Shown one piece after another: positions 28,582 through 38,425 of a DNA stretch of 64,000 nt. How positions within the stretch are numbered: the first letter of the stretch is position 1; every line of letters begins with the position of its first letter. The DNA comes from Mycobacterium sp. ITM-2016-00318. GTDB taxonomy: Bacteria > Actinomycetota > Actinomycetes > Mycobacteriales > Mycobacteriaceae. The stretch spans positions 5,022,001 to 5,086,000 of the forward strand of contig NZ_CP134400.1 in the NCBI RefSeq assembly GCF_002968285.2. Direction: 5' to 3'. Made by a program: the position numbers and the translations under genes. The notes under the pieces were generated by a model, which saw only the letters and a list, made by a program, of their open reading frames with translations, did no database searches and was not told the DNA's origin.

Positions 28582-29874
28582 CTAGCGCCTGCCTGCTAAC
28601 CGCTTCTTCGGTGCGTCGCTGGGTCCGTCATCCTCGCGGAACGTCGCGCCGTATCGCGGCACTGTCATCGCACCGCTGTTGCGCGCGGCGGCGATCGCAT
28701 TGCTCAGCGGGCGCGCCATGCCCGCGAACGAACCCATGTCGAAAACCAACGCCGTGAGCAACCTGTTGTGTACGAAACCAAACGCGCTACCGGTCGACGG
28801 GTCGGCCCAGCCGAGCGTCCCGCCGAGGCCGATATGGCCAAATCCCTTCATCAAGCCGGGGATCGGCGATTCGTGGTAGCCCAGGTGGAACGGCATCGGC
28901 ATGATCATGTTCAGATCGGGCCGCACCTTCGGCTTGCCGGTCAGGCCGTTGGCCAACTCCGGCGAGAGGAAGTGCTGCCCGTCGATCACGCCACCGTTGG
29001 CGATGGCCGCGTACATCTTCGCCAGACCACGGCCGGTGACGACACCGTTGGCAGCCGGTACCTCGCCGTTCAGGAACGGAATGTCGCCCTGCACAAGAGA
29101 CATGACGCCAGGGAAGTACATGGCGCCGAGTGCGCCGGAGAACGGCAGGCCCGCGACCTTGGGCGCGACAAAGTCGATCACCGGGTTGGGCCGCCCGTTC
29201 TGCGGAAGAAGGATCTGCGCGACTTTGGTCGGTGAACCGGCCGGCGGACGGCCGAGGTGCACGCCATCGGTGTTGAGCGGACGGGCCACCTCGTCACGAA
29301 ACAGTTCGCGCATCCCCACGCCGGTGACGGCCCGGCACACCCCGGATATCAGCCATCCATACGTGAGCGCGTGATATGCCTGCCGTCCGCGGAGGTGGTC
29401 GACCCCAGCCGCGGCCAGCCGCTCCTCCATCAGGCGGTGGTCCAGCAGGTCCTCTTTGGTGACCCCTTTCAGATGCGACAGGCCCGCTCGGTGCCGTAGC
29501 ACGTCGCGAATCGTGATGTCTTGCTTGCCTTTGGCTCCGAACTCGGGCCAATACTCGGCTACGGGGGTGTCGTAGTCCAGCAGCCCGCGATCGACGAGCC
29601 GGTGCACGACGGTGGCGGCGACTCCCTTCGTCGCCGAGAACACCATCGCACCGGTGTTGGCCGTCCACGGCGTGGTGCCGTCGCGATCGGACCACCCGGT
29701 CCAGACATCGACCACAGGCTTCCCGTCGATGTAGACCACGAGGGCCCCACCGCCGAACCGTCGACCGGGAGTCAGCCCGGCGAAGATGCGGATGACGTTG
29801 GCGAACCGCGGGTCCGCCGCCCCCTGTACCCCTCGTGGCAGGCCTTCTTCTGCGCGAAGCAGCGATGACGCCAT
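28582..29874 (-). CDS. Serine hydrolase, beta-lactamase/esterase (class C-like) family
   Basis: About 430 residues with the class C beta-lactamase/DD-peptidase fold. The nucleophile motif SxxK is SATKG (MVFSATKGVAATVV), the Tyr motif is YGWLISG, and a HxG-like GHIGLGGTLGWADP occurs near the C terminus. Mycobacterial members are mostly lipases/esterases (Lip family) rather than antibiotic hydrolases. ATG 29874 is chosen because GGGAAG precedes it and the alternative at 29889 overlaps the upstream gene. It follows the DUF4239 gene with one base between. Confidence 0.88.
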   Translation of the reverse strand: MASSLLRAEEGLPRGVQGAADPRFANVIRIFAGLTPGRRFGGGALVVYIDGKPVVDVWTGWSDRDGTTPWTANTGAMVFSATKGVAATVVHRLVDRGLLDYDTPVAEYWPEFGAKGKQDITIRDVLRHRAGLSHLKGVTKEDLLDHRLMEERLAAAGVDHLRGRQAYHALTYGWLISGVCRAVTGVGMRELFRDEVARPLNTDGVHLGRPPAGSPTKVAQILLPQNGRPNPVIDFVAPKVAGLPFSGALGAMYFPGVMSLVQGDIPFLNGEVPAANGVVTGRGLAKMYAAIANGGVIDGQHFLSPELANGLTGKPKVRPDLNMIMPMPFHLGYHESPIPGLMKGFGHIGLGGTLGWADPSTGSAFGFVHNRLLTALVFDMGSFAGMARPLSNAIAAARNSGAMTVPRYGATFREDDGPSDAPKKRLAGRR

Positions 29875-29875
29875 G

Positions 29876-30655
29876 TCACTTCCCGTCATCGACAGCGTCG
29901 AATACCCCGACCGAGTGCTGGAACGGCGCAGGAGTGATCCCGACCTGGCTCCCGAAGGGGTGGTCGAGACAGTAGATGACGAACAACAACAGACCGAGCA
30001 ACAGAGAGACCGCCCCCGACAGCACGATGTGGCCCCGCGTACTGTCCAATCGCAGGAAACCCGCCAACCCGACCAGAAGCACTCCGCCGAACATCAATCC
30101 GAACCACAGCAGCCATGGAATGCGCGGCTCGGCGTCGAGAATGCGGGTGTTGCGCTCCGACGCGAGCACCGTCAACTGGCCCAGGAATTCGGAGTTGATC
30201 CCCGATGACGCGGCGTCGGGATCCTGCCGACCCAACACCCGATACATATCGGTGATCGCGCTGCGGGCGACGTCGCTGGGGCCGCCGCCCTCGTTCTGCT
30301 CCTGCTGTCGCCATTCGGGACCCTGCACGGCGGTCGTGTACTTGCGCAGCAGAACCCGGATCTCCTGCTGCTCCTGGGCGGGCATGGCCACCGTCTGGCG
30401 ATACATCGTCGCCAGCGTGGACGCCTCGTTGGCGACGTTGGCCTCGGCCGAAGAGAACTGCTCCCACGCGACCACCACCGTGAAGCCGAGCAACGCGCCG
30501 TACACCAAGGCAACCGTGGTCAGAAAGGGCGACAGCGTCGAGTTGTGCTCCTTCCCGATTTTCGAGGGGATCACGCGATCGGCGATCAAGATCATTCCCG
30601 TCGCCACGAGCACACACGCGACGATGACCACACCAAAGAGCACCCACACGTTCAC
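29876..30655 (-). CDS. DUF4239/bestrophin-like membrane protein
   Basis: A 259-residue membrane protein with two helices near the N terminus (about 3-25 and 48-70) and two near the C terminus (about 182-202 and 212-232), separated by a soluble helical region with ALLGFTVVVAWEQFSSAEANVANEASTL-type sequence typical of DUF4239. The role of the family is unknown; it is sometimes linked to bestrophin channels. GTG 30655 begins four bases after the upstream gene stop, and the serine hydrolase follows immediately, so all three minus-strand genes form an operon. Confidence 0.8.
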   Translation of the reverse strand: MNVWVLFGVVIVACVLVATGMILIADRVIPSKIGKEHNSTLSPFLTTVALVYGALLGFTVVVAWEQFSSAEANVANEASTLATMYRQTVAMPAQEQQEIRVLLRKYTTAVQGPEWRQQEQNEGGGPSDVARSAITDMYRVLGRQDPDAASSGINSEFLGQLTVLASERNTRILDAEPRIPWLLWFGLMFGGVLLVGLAGFLRLDSTRGHIVLSGAVSLLLGLLLFVIYCLDHPFGSQVGITPAPFQHSVGVFDAVDDGK

Positions 30656-30659
30656 GGCG

Positions 30660-31085
30660 CTATCCCACCACCTTGGTGACCGCCGCCTTGAGCTGGGCTC
30701 CCGGCGGGCCCTCCAGCGGCACGTCCTGGAGTACCCGGGCCTGGCCGCCCTGCACGGTGAAGTCACCGTCCTGCGGCTGATGACCGCCGGTGACCTGATA
30801 CAACACCTTGATCTCCTTGTCCGGCAGTGGGTGCAAACCAAGGTATTTCGGCTCGACTCGATATCGGTACACGCATCCGCCCGGGTCTGCGCACTTCTGA
30901 TCGGTGACGACGACGCCGATCTGGAACTCGGCCGGTGTCGGCACCTTCGGCGTTGGTGCGGCGAGGGTCGTGCGTGGCGGCGGCGGTGGGCTGTCCTTTG
31001 CGGTGATCATCGCGATGGACACCCCTAACCCGGTTGCGACCGTCGCGAAGACGGCCAGCGCCGCGATCAGTCGACGGGCGCTCAT
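30660..31085 (-). CDS. Small membrane-anchored or secreted protein
   Basis: A 141-residue protein with an N-terminal hydrophobic helix (LIAALAVFATVATGLGVSIAM), a Pro-rich linker (SPPPPPRTT) and a soluble domain with two cysteines (QKCADPGGCVYRY). ATG 31085 is preceded by GGAGG five bases upstream; an upstream in-frame start lacks a ribosome site. It is first in an operon with the DUF4239 protein and the serine hydrolase. Family not recognised. Confidence 0.7.
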   Translation of the reverse strand: MSARRLIAALAVFATVATGLGVSIAMITAKDSPPPPPRTTLAAPTPKVPTPAEFQIGVVVTDQKCADPGGCVYRYRVEPKYLGLHPLPDKEIKVLYQVTGGHQPQDGDFTVQGGQARVLQDVPLEGPPGAQLKAAVTKVVG

Positions 31086-31192
31086 CCGACCTCCATTTGC
31101 CAAGACTGCACCACGGTGCCGCCGCGTGTTCGCCGATTGAAGTACTCCAATACCCACGCCGACCGCGCGAACCTGCAGTAAGTGTTATCGAT

Positions 31193-32194
31193 ATGCACGA
31201 GCAGTTGGCCGGTTACATCTCGGGGCGGGTCAACGCCGAGGACCTCGCGTTGGCGCCTGGCGGCGAATGGGTGCTGACGTCGGGGATGACGGGGCCCACC
31301 GCCCCGCTCGGCCGGCTGTACGCGGTGAGCGTGTCCAACGGGGCGTGCAACGAGATCTTCCCCTACCGCGCCACAGCCGCGTTGGACACCGAAAGGTTCA
31401 TTCAGCAGCCCGATCTCAATCCGCTGAAATTTCGGCCGCACGGCATCGACGTGGGCTTGTCGCCCGACGGTCGGACCGAACTGTATGTGGTGAACCACGG
31501 TGGCTATGAGTCGGTCGAGGTCTTCGAAGTCAATCTCGACGAGTCCCGTCCCGCCTTGAAAGGGATTGGCGGCGTGCGACTCCCCGGCAGCGCCGTCGGA
31601 AACGACGTCGCAGCGGTCGACGACGGGTTCGTCGTCAGCACCACAGGAGACTTCGAGGGGCTGACCGAGGTGAGCGTCGAGGAAGCGATGGCGGGCGCCG
31701 ACACCGGTGGCGTCCTGGAGTGGTCACCCGTGATGGGCTGGCTCGCCCTGCCCGGCACGGCGATCAACACCGCCAACGGCGTCGCGGTGTCACCCGACGG
31801 TGAATGGGTGTACATCGGCGGCTGGAACTCGCGCTGTATCAGAAAGGTCCGGCGTTGCGGCGCCGAACGGGAATCCGTCACCGCGTCGGTCGACATTATG
31901 GTCGACAACCTGACGTGGTCGGTGTCGGGCCGACTCCTCGCCGCGGGCACCTACGGCACGAGCATGCGAAATTTCCTCGCGGGCCACCTCGGCCCGAATC
32001 CGCGGCTCGGCATCCCGTCGCGGGTGATCGGCGTGGATCCGGAGACCCTCGCGACAGAACGGCTCATCGACTACGGCCCGGACACCTTCGGCGCGGCGAC
32101 GACGGCACTTCAGGTCGGCCGCGAGATCTGGGTCGGTACGGCACGCGACCAGGGCCTCGCCCGGTTCCGGTTCCCCACCGCGATAAGGCGCTGA
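31193..32194 (+). CDS. SMP-30/gluconolactonase-like beta-propeller protein
   Basis: A 333-residue cytoplasmic-looking protein with repeated propeller strands such as RPHGIDVGLSPDGRTELYVVNHGG, NDVAAVDDGFVVSTTG, TANGVAVSPDGEWVYIGGWN and VDNLTWSVSGRLLAAGTYG. These resemble SMP-30, paraoxonase and strictosidine-synthase-like propellers; a metal-dependent lactonase or esterase is possible. No signal peptide. ATG 31193 is used because no other start occurs in frame nearby. It is divergent from the small anchored protein operon and ends just before the AT-richer segment. Confidence 0.8.
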   Translation: MHEQLAGYISGRVNAEDLALAPGGEWVLTSGMTGPTAPLGRLYAVSVSNGACNEIFPYRATAALDTERFIQQPDLNPLKFRPHGIDVGLSPDGRTELYVVNHGGYESVEVFEVNLDESRPALKGIGGVRLPGSAVGNDVAAVDDGFVVSTTGDFEGLTEVSVEEAMAGADTGGVLEWSPVMGWLALPGTAINTANGVAVSPDGEWVYIGGWNSRCIRKVRRCGAERESVTASVDIMVDNLTWSVSGRLLAAGTYGTSMRNFLAGHLGPNPRLGIPSRVIGVDPETLATERLIDYGPDTFGAATTALQVGREIWVGTARDQGLARFRFPTAIRR

Positions 32195-32598
32195 CCACTT
32201 GTCCTGCTTCTACTTCTCACGGGCCGTGGAACCTGTTGAACAGTCGCAGAGAAGTGCATTAAGTGTGAAGAAATTGATTCCGGGGGATCAACCCCTTCAA
32301 GCCACAGCAGAAGAGCCGGGAGGCTTGGCTCCAAAGTGACAGCTAGGCAGAGCGTTTCACTATGTGAGCCGGGATCAAAGCTCACAAACCTATTGCGAAG
32401 GTACAACGAACCATCAGATGCGATTCCTCTTCCAGTCGGCTTTGCACAGTTGGCCGGGAGGATCTACTTTCCAGGAATCGCCGTCTGTCACTGTTGCTGA
32501 GCTTCCTTGCCTGCCACGGGGCATTTTCGCGTCCAGGAACTGCTCGCCGGGACGAGAGCTTTCTTCCGAAGAATCAACGACCCGGCAGCGTCGCTGGC
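32195..32598. other. Gene-free segment, AT-richer than surroundings
   Basis: No convincing coding frame is seen on either strand. A short hairpin GGGG-GATCAA-CCCC lies around 32280-32293 and may end the preceding gene or the minus-strand pair coming from the right. Codon-position GC bias is absent here. It is the left edge of a segment whose composition differs from the flanking core genes. Confidence 0.5.
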
Positions 32599-32778
32599 TC
32601 ACGAATCATTCGCGTGCTCAGCAGCCTCTTGGGCCAGCCGCAGCGTCGGGAACTCGCCGATGGGCTGGCGTTCCCGGAACAGGCGGTGCTCACCCGATGT
32701 GACGATGAGGATCGTCCAGTGGCCGTCATTGCTGAAGTAAGTCGGCCCCGAGATCCCGGACACCCTCCGCCATTTCAT
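32599..32778 (-). CDS. 59-residue hypothetical protein downstream of an XRE regulator
   Basis: The minus strand from ATG 32778 codes for 59 residues beginning MKWRRVSGISGPTYFSNDGH and containing WTILIVTSGEHRLF and FPTLRLAQEAAEHA, ending at TGA (32601-32599). It looks like a small compact beta-alpha domain rather than random sequence. It lies 27 bases after the XRE gene stop on the same strand, so they are probably co-transcribed. Small proteins of this kind occur on phages and islands. No function can be assigned. Confidence 0.6.
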   Translation of the reverse strand: MKWRRVSGISGPTYFSNDGHWTILIVTSGEHRLFRERQPIGEFPTLRLAQEAAEHANDS

Positions 32779-32805
32779 GACCGAATCACTTTCGATTTCT
32801 CGGTC

Positions 32806-33294
32806 TCACCCATTGGCCTGCTCCGCGTCGCTCGCAATAGGATTTCCCCCCGCGCTGGCTACTAGCCCTCCTCGGGGCCAGTGGCCGTGCGGGTGCAGCC
32901 CGCCCCAGTCGTCCCAGGTTTCGTGGCGTCGGTTGCGAGGGGCGACGATGCGGCGTCGCAGCTCAAGCAGCAACTCCTCGGTGGAGGCGCGAGCCAGCGC
33001 ATCGGAGGCGGCGTGTGAGAGCGGTGCGGAAGGGGGGCGGCGTAGTTCGGGCACGGTTTCTTTGGGTTCCCCGCCGGTAAGGATGGTGTCGATGCTCCCC
33101 GGTGCCCAGGCCAGCTTGTTCTCCAGCATCGCGTAGGTGCCGGGGCTGGCCTTGCGGACGCCCTGCTCGATGTCGGCGAGGGTGCGCACGGTGAACGCCA
33201 GGGTGCTGGCCAGGTCGGTGCGGTTGCGGTAGCCGAGGCTTACCCGCCGACTCACAACGTGGTGACCGAGGTTTGCCAGGTCGCGTCGGTCCAT
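32806..33294 (-). CDS. XRE-family helix-turn-helix regulator
   Basis: A 162-residue protein starting MDRRDLANLGHHVVSRRVSL. Residues 5-60 fit a lambda repressor-like HTH (RVSLGYRNRTDLASTLAFTVRTLADIEQGVRKASPGTYAMLENKL). The remainder (Pro-rich, then RASTEELLLELRRRIV) is helical and may dimerise, with a low-complexity end. An upstream in-frame start at 33312 is possible; neither has a strong ribosome site. Such regulators are typical of phage and mobile-island modules in mycobacteria. Its target is unknown; the adjacent small gene is the obvious candidate. Confidence 0.75.
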   Translation of the reverse strand: MDRRDLANLGHHVVSRRVSLGYRNRTDLASTLAFTVRTLADIEQGVRKASPGTYAMLENKLAWAPGSIDTILTGGEPKETVPELRRPPSAPLSHAASDALARASTEELLLELRRRIVAPRNRRHETWDDWGGLHPHGHWPRGGLVASAGGNPIASDAEQANG

Positions 33295-33785
33295 GCAGTG
33301 ATGATGACGCATTAGGGCGGCAATGTCGAGTCGCCGTTGCTATTTCTTTCTTTCTGTTGCTTGAACTGGCCTCACCAGCGCAATACCGCTGTAAGCATCG
33401 GCGAACCCATACGCCTGGTTAGCGTCGAGGTAGGCGCGTTCGATGAGTTGCTCTCATCACTGTCACGCCGTCACCACGTACACCGTCGTCATAGTTGCCT
33501 CCCGTCTCCGCTGGTGGGCCTCGATCTGACAGCACCGCATCACTACCACGTCCGACAAGCCGCTGCCGCGACGTCGCACGGATTCGGCATGACTGCACTC
33601 GTCCGCCTTCGTGACGTAGATAACAGCGGCAATGGTTGCCGGATTATTGACATAGTTGCTGTTTATTTCCTATTGTTGCTCATAACCGCCGCTGAATCCA
33701 AGGGGTTCGGCGGCGGCATCACTGTCCCGAAACTGACTGAGGCCCAACCCGTTCTCGGCAGGTCAACAAAGGAGAAAGCAAAGAC
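33295..33785. other. Gene-poor segment with the promoter of the next secreted protein
   Basis: About 490 bases with below-average GC. One long plus frame (33337-33789) crosses it but has poor composition, odd residues and no ribosome site, so I treat it as chance. The right end holds a good promoter (TTGACA...TATTGT) for the small secreted protein. Nothing else was recognised. Confidence 0.45.
33647..33676 (+). promoter_or_regulatory. Sigma-A-type promoter for the small secreted protein
   Basis: A perfect TTGACA at 33647-33652 is followed after 18 bp by TATTGT at 33671-33676. This lies about 110 bases before ATG 33786, leaving a leader of roughly 100 nt with AGGAG near its end. Confidence 0.55.
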
Positions 33786-34271
33786 ATGAAGAAGATCATC
33801 ACGGCCGGTCTGCTGGGCGGCGCGATCACCGCTTCCCTCCTGGGACCCGGTGCGGCCAACGCGGCAGAAAACGAGTACGTCGGCGTGGAACCGGGCAGGC
33901 TGGTCCAGATCTCCGTCGAGCGCACTGCTTCACTGCCTCTCGGGCAGGCCCAGGCACTCACGGAAGCCCACAGGGCGTTCAGGGCAGGCAACGACGCCGA
34001 GGTCACTCGCATCGTCACGAACATCGTCGATGGTCCGCAGTGGGCTATTGACCCAGCTATCGAAGCGGCTGCCCAGGTGCTGCCAAAGCCGGTGGGCGGA
34101 ACCAATGGTGACTCCTACACCGCCGATGGTGACGGCTCGCTGATGCAGTTCCGCAACACCCAGATGCTGCAGGCACGTGACACCGCTCGCGCCAACGCCC
34201 AGGCTCACGTGGCCCAGGCGGGCGAGGTTCGTGACGCGATCAAGGCGGCCCTCACGCCCCCGGCCAACTAA
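33786..34271 (+). CDS. Small secreted protein
   Basis: A 161-residue exported protein. The signal peptide MKKIITAGLLGGAITASLLG ends at a clear AxA site (ANA-AEN, residue 27). The mature protein is helical and Ala/Gln/Glu-rich, with no cysteine. AAAGGAG lies upstream of the ATG and a 10-bp hairpin follows the gene. It stands alone within the AT-richer segment. No family recognised; the clean promoter, signal peptide and terminator show it is a real, independently expressed gene. Confidence 0.8.
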   Translation: MKKIITAGLLGGAITASLLGPGAANAAENEYVGVEPGRLVQISVERTASLPLGQAQALTEAHRAFRAGNDAEVTRIVTNIVDGPQWAIDPAIEAAAQVLPKPVGGTNGDSYTADGDGSLMQFRNTQMLQARDTARANAQAHVAQAGEVRDAIKAALTPPAN

Positions 34272-34291
34272 GCCCGCATCACAGACTGATT

Positions 34292-34334
34292 CAGCCCCGG
34301 CCCGCGTACTCCAATCCGCGACCAGCCGGGGCTG
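34292..34334 (+). terminator. Hairpin terminator after the secreted protein gene
   Basis: CAGCCCCGGC (34292-34301) and GCCGGGGCTG (34325-34334) form a perfect 10-bp stem with a 23-base loop, 20 bases after the stop. No T-run follows, which is usual for mycobacterial terminators. Confidence 0.6.
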
Positions 34335-34502
34335 ATCTCTGTCCCCGATTTGCATTCACCCTATAGAGCGCTAGGCAAAACGCCGAAGTTGGACTTCACC
34401 CCTCCGCCGCGCAGCCCGCCTACTTCACCACAAAGGACCTTGTCGGCGAGCCGGTTTCGGATTCACCAACCTCACTACTGTGGCCTTTTCCGTGATCGTG
34501 GG

Positions 34503-35546
<1,044 letters not shown>

Positions 35547-35547
35547 T

Positions 35548-36600
35548 TCAGGACTCCAACACGTCGTAGAGGTCGTAGTTCACGGGTGCGTCGAGCTGGT
35601 CGAAGGTGCAACTCGCCGGATCGCGGTCGGGGCGCCAGCGGAGGAACTTCACCGCATGCCGAAATCGTTGGCCGTGGACCGTGTTTCCCTCCATCTGGTC
35701 GTAGGCGACCTCACACACCCTCTCCGGCCGGATCGGAATCCAGCGCTTGTCGGCCGCGGAGTTCCACCGACTGGGTTCGCCGTCGTTGACCTGGTCACCT
35801 TCCCGCAGCGGTGCCAGCTCGGCGAGTAGCGACACTCTGGCCTTCGCGGTGAACGACGCTGCGCCGCCGACCATCTGGAGCTCGCCGTCGTCGCGGTAGA
35901 GGCCGAGCAGAATGGATCCCACCCCCTCGCCGCTCTTGTGAATGCGGTAGCCGATGGCCACGCAGTCGGCGTCGCGGGCGTGCTTGACCTTCGCCATCTC
36001 CCGTTTACCCGGGAGATACGGACCGTCGAGCCGCTTGGCGATCACGCCGTCGAGGCCTGCGCCCTCGAACTCCTCGAGCCACTGCGCCCCCAGCGCCGGA
36101 TCCTCGGTGGTGCGGGTGACGTGGCACCAGTCCTTCTCGGTGACGGACTCCAACAGCGCCTGCCTGCGGACCCGAAACGACTCCTTCAGCAGCGACGCGT
36201 CGCCGGTGGCCAGCGCATCGAATCCGATGAAATGCGCAGGCGTCTCCTCGGACAGCATCTTGATCCGGCTCGCCGCGGGGTGAACGCGTTGGCTCAGTGA
36301 TTCCCAGTCCAGCCGGACCCGGCCTTCGATCTCGCGGGGGACCACGATCTCGCCGTCGAGCACGCACCGCGGCGCCACCTCGGCGCGCAACGCGTCGAGC
36401 AGTTCGGGAAAGTATCTGCCGAGGTCCTTGCCGTTGCGCGACTGTAGGACGACGTCGTCGCCGTCGCGGAACATCAGGGCCCGGAAACCGTCCCACTTCG
36501 GCTCGTAGGACCACACCCCGGCGTCGTCGGGCACCTTTGCCTGGGCTTTCGCCAGCATCGGGTCGATCGGCGGCTGCAGGGGGAGGTCCACGGTTCCCAT
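35548..36600 (-). CDS. ligC1: ATP-dependent DNA ligase, LigC type (first copy)
   Basis: A 350-residue ligase with nucleotidyltransferase and OB domains. Motif I is EPKWDGFR with the adenylated lysine near residue 35; motif III LDGEIVV, motif IV GLDGVIAKR and motif V VKHARDADCVAIGYR follow. ATG 36600 is preferred over the upstream TTG. It is co-transcribed with the polymerase-domain gene and divergent from a second LigC-like ligase, 62 bases away. These ligases act in base excision and non-replicative repair. The symbol follows the M. smegmatis naming and is provisional. Confidence 0.93.
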   Translation of the reverse strand: MGTVDLPLQPPIDPMLAKAQAKVPDDAGVWSYEPKWDGFRALMFRDGDDVVLQSRNGKDLGRYFPELLDALRAEVAPRCVLDGEIVVPREIEGRVRLDWESLSQRVHPAASRIKMLSEETPAHFIGFDALATGDASLLKESFRVRRQALLESVTEKDWCHVTRTTEDPALGAQWLEEFEGAGLDGVIAKRLDGPYLPGKREMAKVKHARDADCVAIGYRIHKSGEGVGSILLGLYRDDGELQMVGGAASFTAKARVSLLAELAPLREGDQVNDGEPSRWNSAADKRWIPIRPERVCEVAYDQMEGNTVHGQRFRHAVKFLRWRPDRDPASCTFDQLDAPVNYDLYDVLES

Positions 36601-36662
36601 ACTCAACTAGACCGACGACATGGGGCAATGTCATCGACGCCGCCGCAGGCGAGAATAGGCGG

Positions 36663-37724
36663 GTGCAGCTGCCCGTCATGCCGCCGGTTTCGCCCATGTT
36701 GTGCAAGTCGGTGCCTGCGATTCCGCCGGGCGCCTCCTATGAGCCCAAGTGGGACGGCTTCCGGTCGATCTGCTTCCGTGACGGCGACGAGGTCGAGTTC
36801 GGCAGTCGCAACGAGCGTCCGATGACCCGCTACTTCCCGGAGCTCGTCGATGCGGCTGTCGCGGAGCTGCCCGACCGCTGCGTCGTCGACGGCGAGATCG
36901 TCATCGCCGCCGACGGTGCGTTGGACTTCGAGGCGCTGCAACTCCGGCTGCACCCTGCCGCGTCGCGGGTGAAGATGCTCGCCGAACAGACTCCGGCGTC
37001 GTTCATCGCGTTCGACCTGCTCGCCCTCGGCGACGACGACTACACGGGTCGGCCGTTCAGTGAGCGGCGGGCCGCACTCGTCGACGCGTTGGCCGACGCG
37101 GGCCCCACGTTCCACGTCACTCCGGCGACCACCGATCCGGCGACGGCACATCGGTGGTTCGCCGAGTTCGAGGGGGCAGGCCTCGACGGGATCGTCGCCA
37201 AGCCGCTGACAATCCGATATCAACCGGACAAGCGAATCATGTTCAAGGTCAAGCACGCCCGGACCGCCGACTGCGTCGTCGCCGGATACCGACTGCACAA
37301 GTCCGGTGCCGATGCGGTCGGCTCGCTACTGCTCGGGCTCTACAAGGACGACGGCACCCTGGCATCCGTCGGCGTCATCGGCGCCTTCCCGATGGCAATG
37401 CGTCGCCAGCTGCTCACCGAACTACAGCCGCTCGTCACCACGTTCGACAGACACCCATGGAACTGGGCGGCAACCGCGGAACCGGACGTCGTGCGCCGCT
37501 ATGGAGGTGGCTCGCGCTGGAACGCGGGCAAGGACCTCTCCTTCGTGCCGCTGCGACCCGAGCGGGTCGTCGAGGTGCGCTACGACCACATGGAAGGCGA
37601 GAGGTTCCGCCACACAGCGCAATTCAGCCGTTGGCGGCCAGACCGTGAGCCACGCTCGTGCACCTACGCACAGCTCGAACAACCCGTCACGTTCACACTC
37701 GGCGACATCGTTCCGGGCCTGTGA
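36663..37724 (+). CDS. ligC2: ATP-dependent DNA ligase, LigC type (second copy)
   Basis: A 353-residue paralogue of the neighbouring ligase, with motif I EPKWDGFRS (Lys near residue 29), VVDGEIVIAADG, GLDGIVAKPL and KVKHARTADCVVAGYR. GTG 36663 is used; ATG 36678 is a close alternative. Head-to-head arrangement of two related ligases suggests an inverted duplication followed by divergence. Whether both are active cannot be told, but all nucleotidyltransferase motifs are intact in both. Confidence 0.92.
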   Translation: MQLPVMPPVSPMLCKSVPAIPPGASYEPKWDGFRSICFRDGDEVEFGSRNERPMTRYFPELVDAAVAELPDRCVVDGEIVIAADGALDFEALQLRLHPAASRVKMLAEQTPASFIAFDLLALGDDDYTGRPFSERRAALVDALADAGPTFHVTPATTDPATAHRWFAEFEGAGLDGIVAKPLTIRYQPDKRIMFKVKHARTADCVVAGYRLHKSGADAVGSLLLGLYKDDGTLASVGVIGAFPMAMRRQLLTELQPLVTTFDRHPWNWAATAEPDVVRRYGGGSRWNAGKDLSFVPLRPERVVEVRYDHMEGERFRHTAQFSRWRPDREPRSCTYAQLEQPVTFTLGDIVPGL

Positions 37725-37772
37725 CCGCTCACGCTTGACCTCAACCTTTGTTCGGGTTGCACGGTGGTTCCC

Positions 37773-38414
37773 ATGGAACAAGTTCTGAGTGACCTCTGGC
37801 AGACCCGCACCGACTCGCCCTTCCCCGGGCTGACGACCCACGCATTCCTGTGGACCGGCCGCAACGCGCTGTTCTACTCCACCGCGACAGACGCCGACTT
37901 CGCCGAACTCGAAGCCCTCGGCGGCATCTCCGATCAATACCTGTCACACCGCGACGAAGCCGGGCCGATGTTGGCGGCGATCGCCGGCCGTTTCGATTCG
38001 GCGCTGCACGCCCCCGTCACGGAACTGCTCGAAATCGGGCAGCATGCCCACGTCGACGTACCACTGGCCGGCCGACACGTCGACGCCAACGACGTCGAGA
38101 TCATCCCGACGCCGGGCCACTCACCCGGCAGCACCTGCTATCTGGTCAACGGCGCCGAGGGCAGATACCTGTTCACCGGCGACACCCTGATACTCGGCGA
38201 CTCGGGAAACTGGTGGGCCGGTTACATCCCCGGCGTCGGGGACGCCGACGCGTTGGGCGAAAGCCTGCGGCTGTTGCGCACACTGAGCCCCGATGTCGTG
38301 ATTTCCAGCGCGTTCCAAGGTGTCTCGGCAGTGCACCGCATCCAGCCGAAACAGTGGAAGGACCACATCGACCAGGCGCTCGACGGCCTGCCGGCTGGTT
38401 TGACGTCGTACTGA
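37773..38414 (+). CDS. MBL-fold metallo-hydrolase-like protein
   Basis: A 213-residue protein of the metallo-beta-lactamase superfamily: PTPGHSPGSTCYLV and YLFTGDTLI are the third and fourth metal motifs. The usual HxHxDH motif is replaced by SHRDEAG (about residues 57-63), which keeps His and Asp but not the full pattern, so metal binding may be reduced. It is short for the family. ATG 37773 or GTG 37764 could start it. Substrate unknown. It follows ligC2 and precedes the prohead-protease-like gene, with small gaps. Confidence 0.8.
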   Translation: MEQVLSDLWQTRTDSPFPGLTTHAFLWTGRNALFYSTATDADFAELEALGGISDQYLSHRDEAGPMLAAIAGRFDSALHAPVTELLEIGQHAHVDVPLAGRHVDANDVEIIPTPGHSPGSTCYLVNGAEGRYLFTGDTLILGDSGNWWAGYIPGVGDADALGESLRLLRTLSPDVVISSAFQGVSAVHRIQPKQWKDHIDQALDGLPAGLTSY

Positions 38415-38425
38415 CCGGGCACCCG

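Noticed and set aside
28582..29874. Antibiotic beta-lactamase
   Set aside because: The class C-like motifs are shared by mycobacterial esterases; no signal peptide is present, so periplasmic beta-lactamase function is unlikely.
32364..32865. Overlapping plus-strand frames in the AT-richer segment
   Set aside because: They are antisense to the better supported 59-residue and XRE genes and have no family features.
33337..33789. 150-codon frame before the small secreted protein
   Set aside because: No ribosome site, no domain, atypical residues, and it overlaps the promoter and ribosome site of the real gene.
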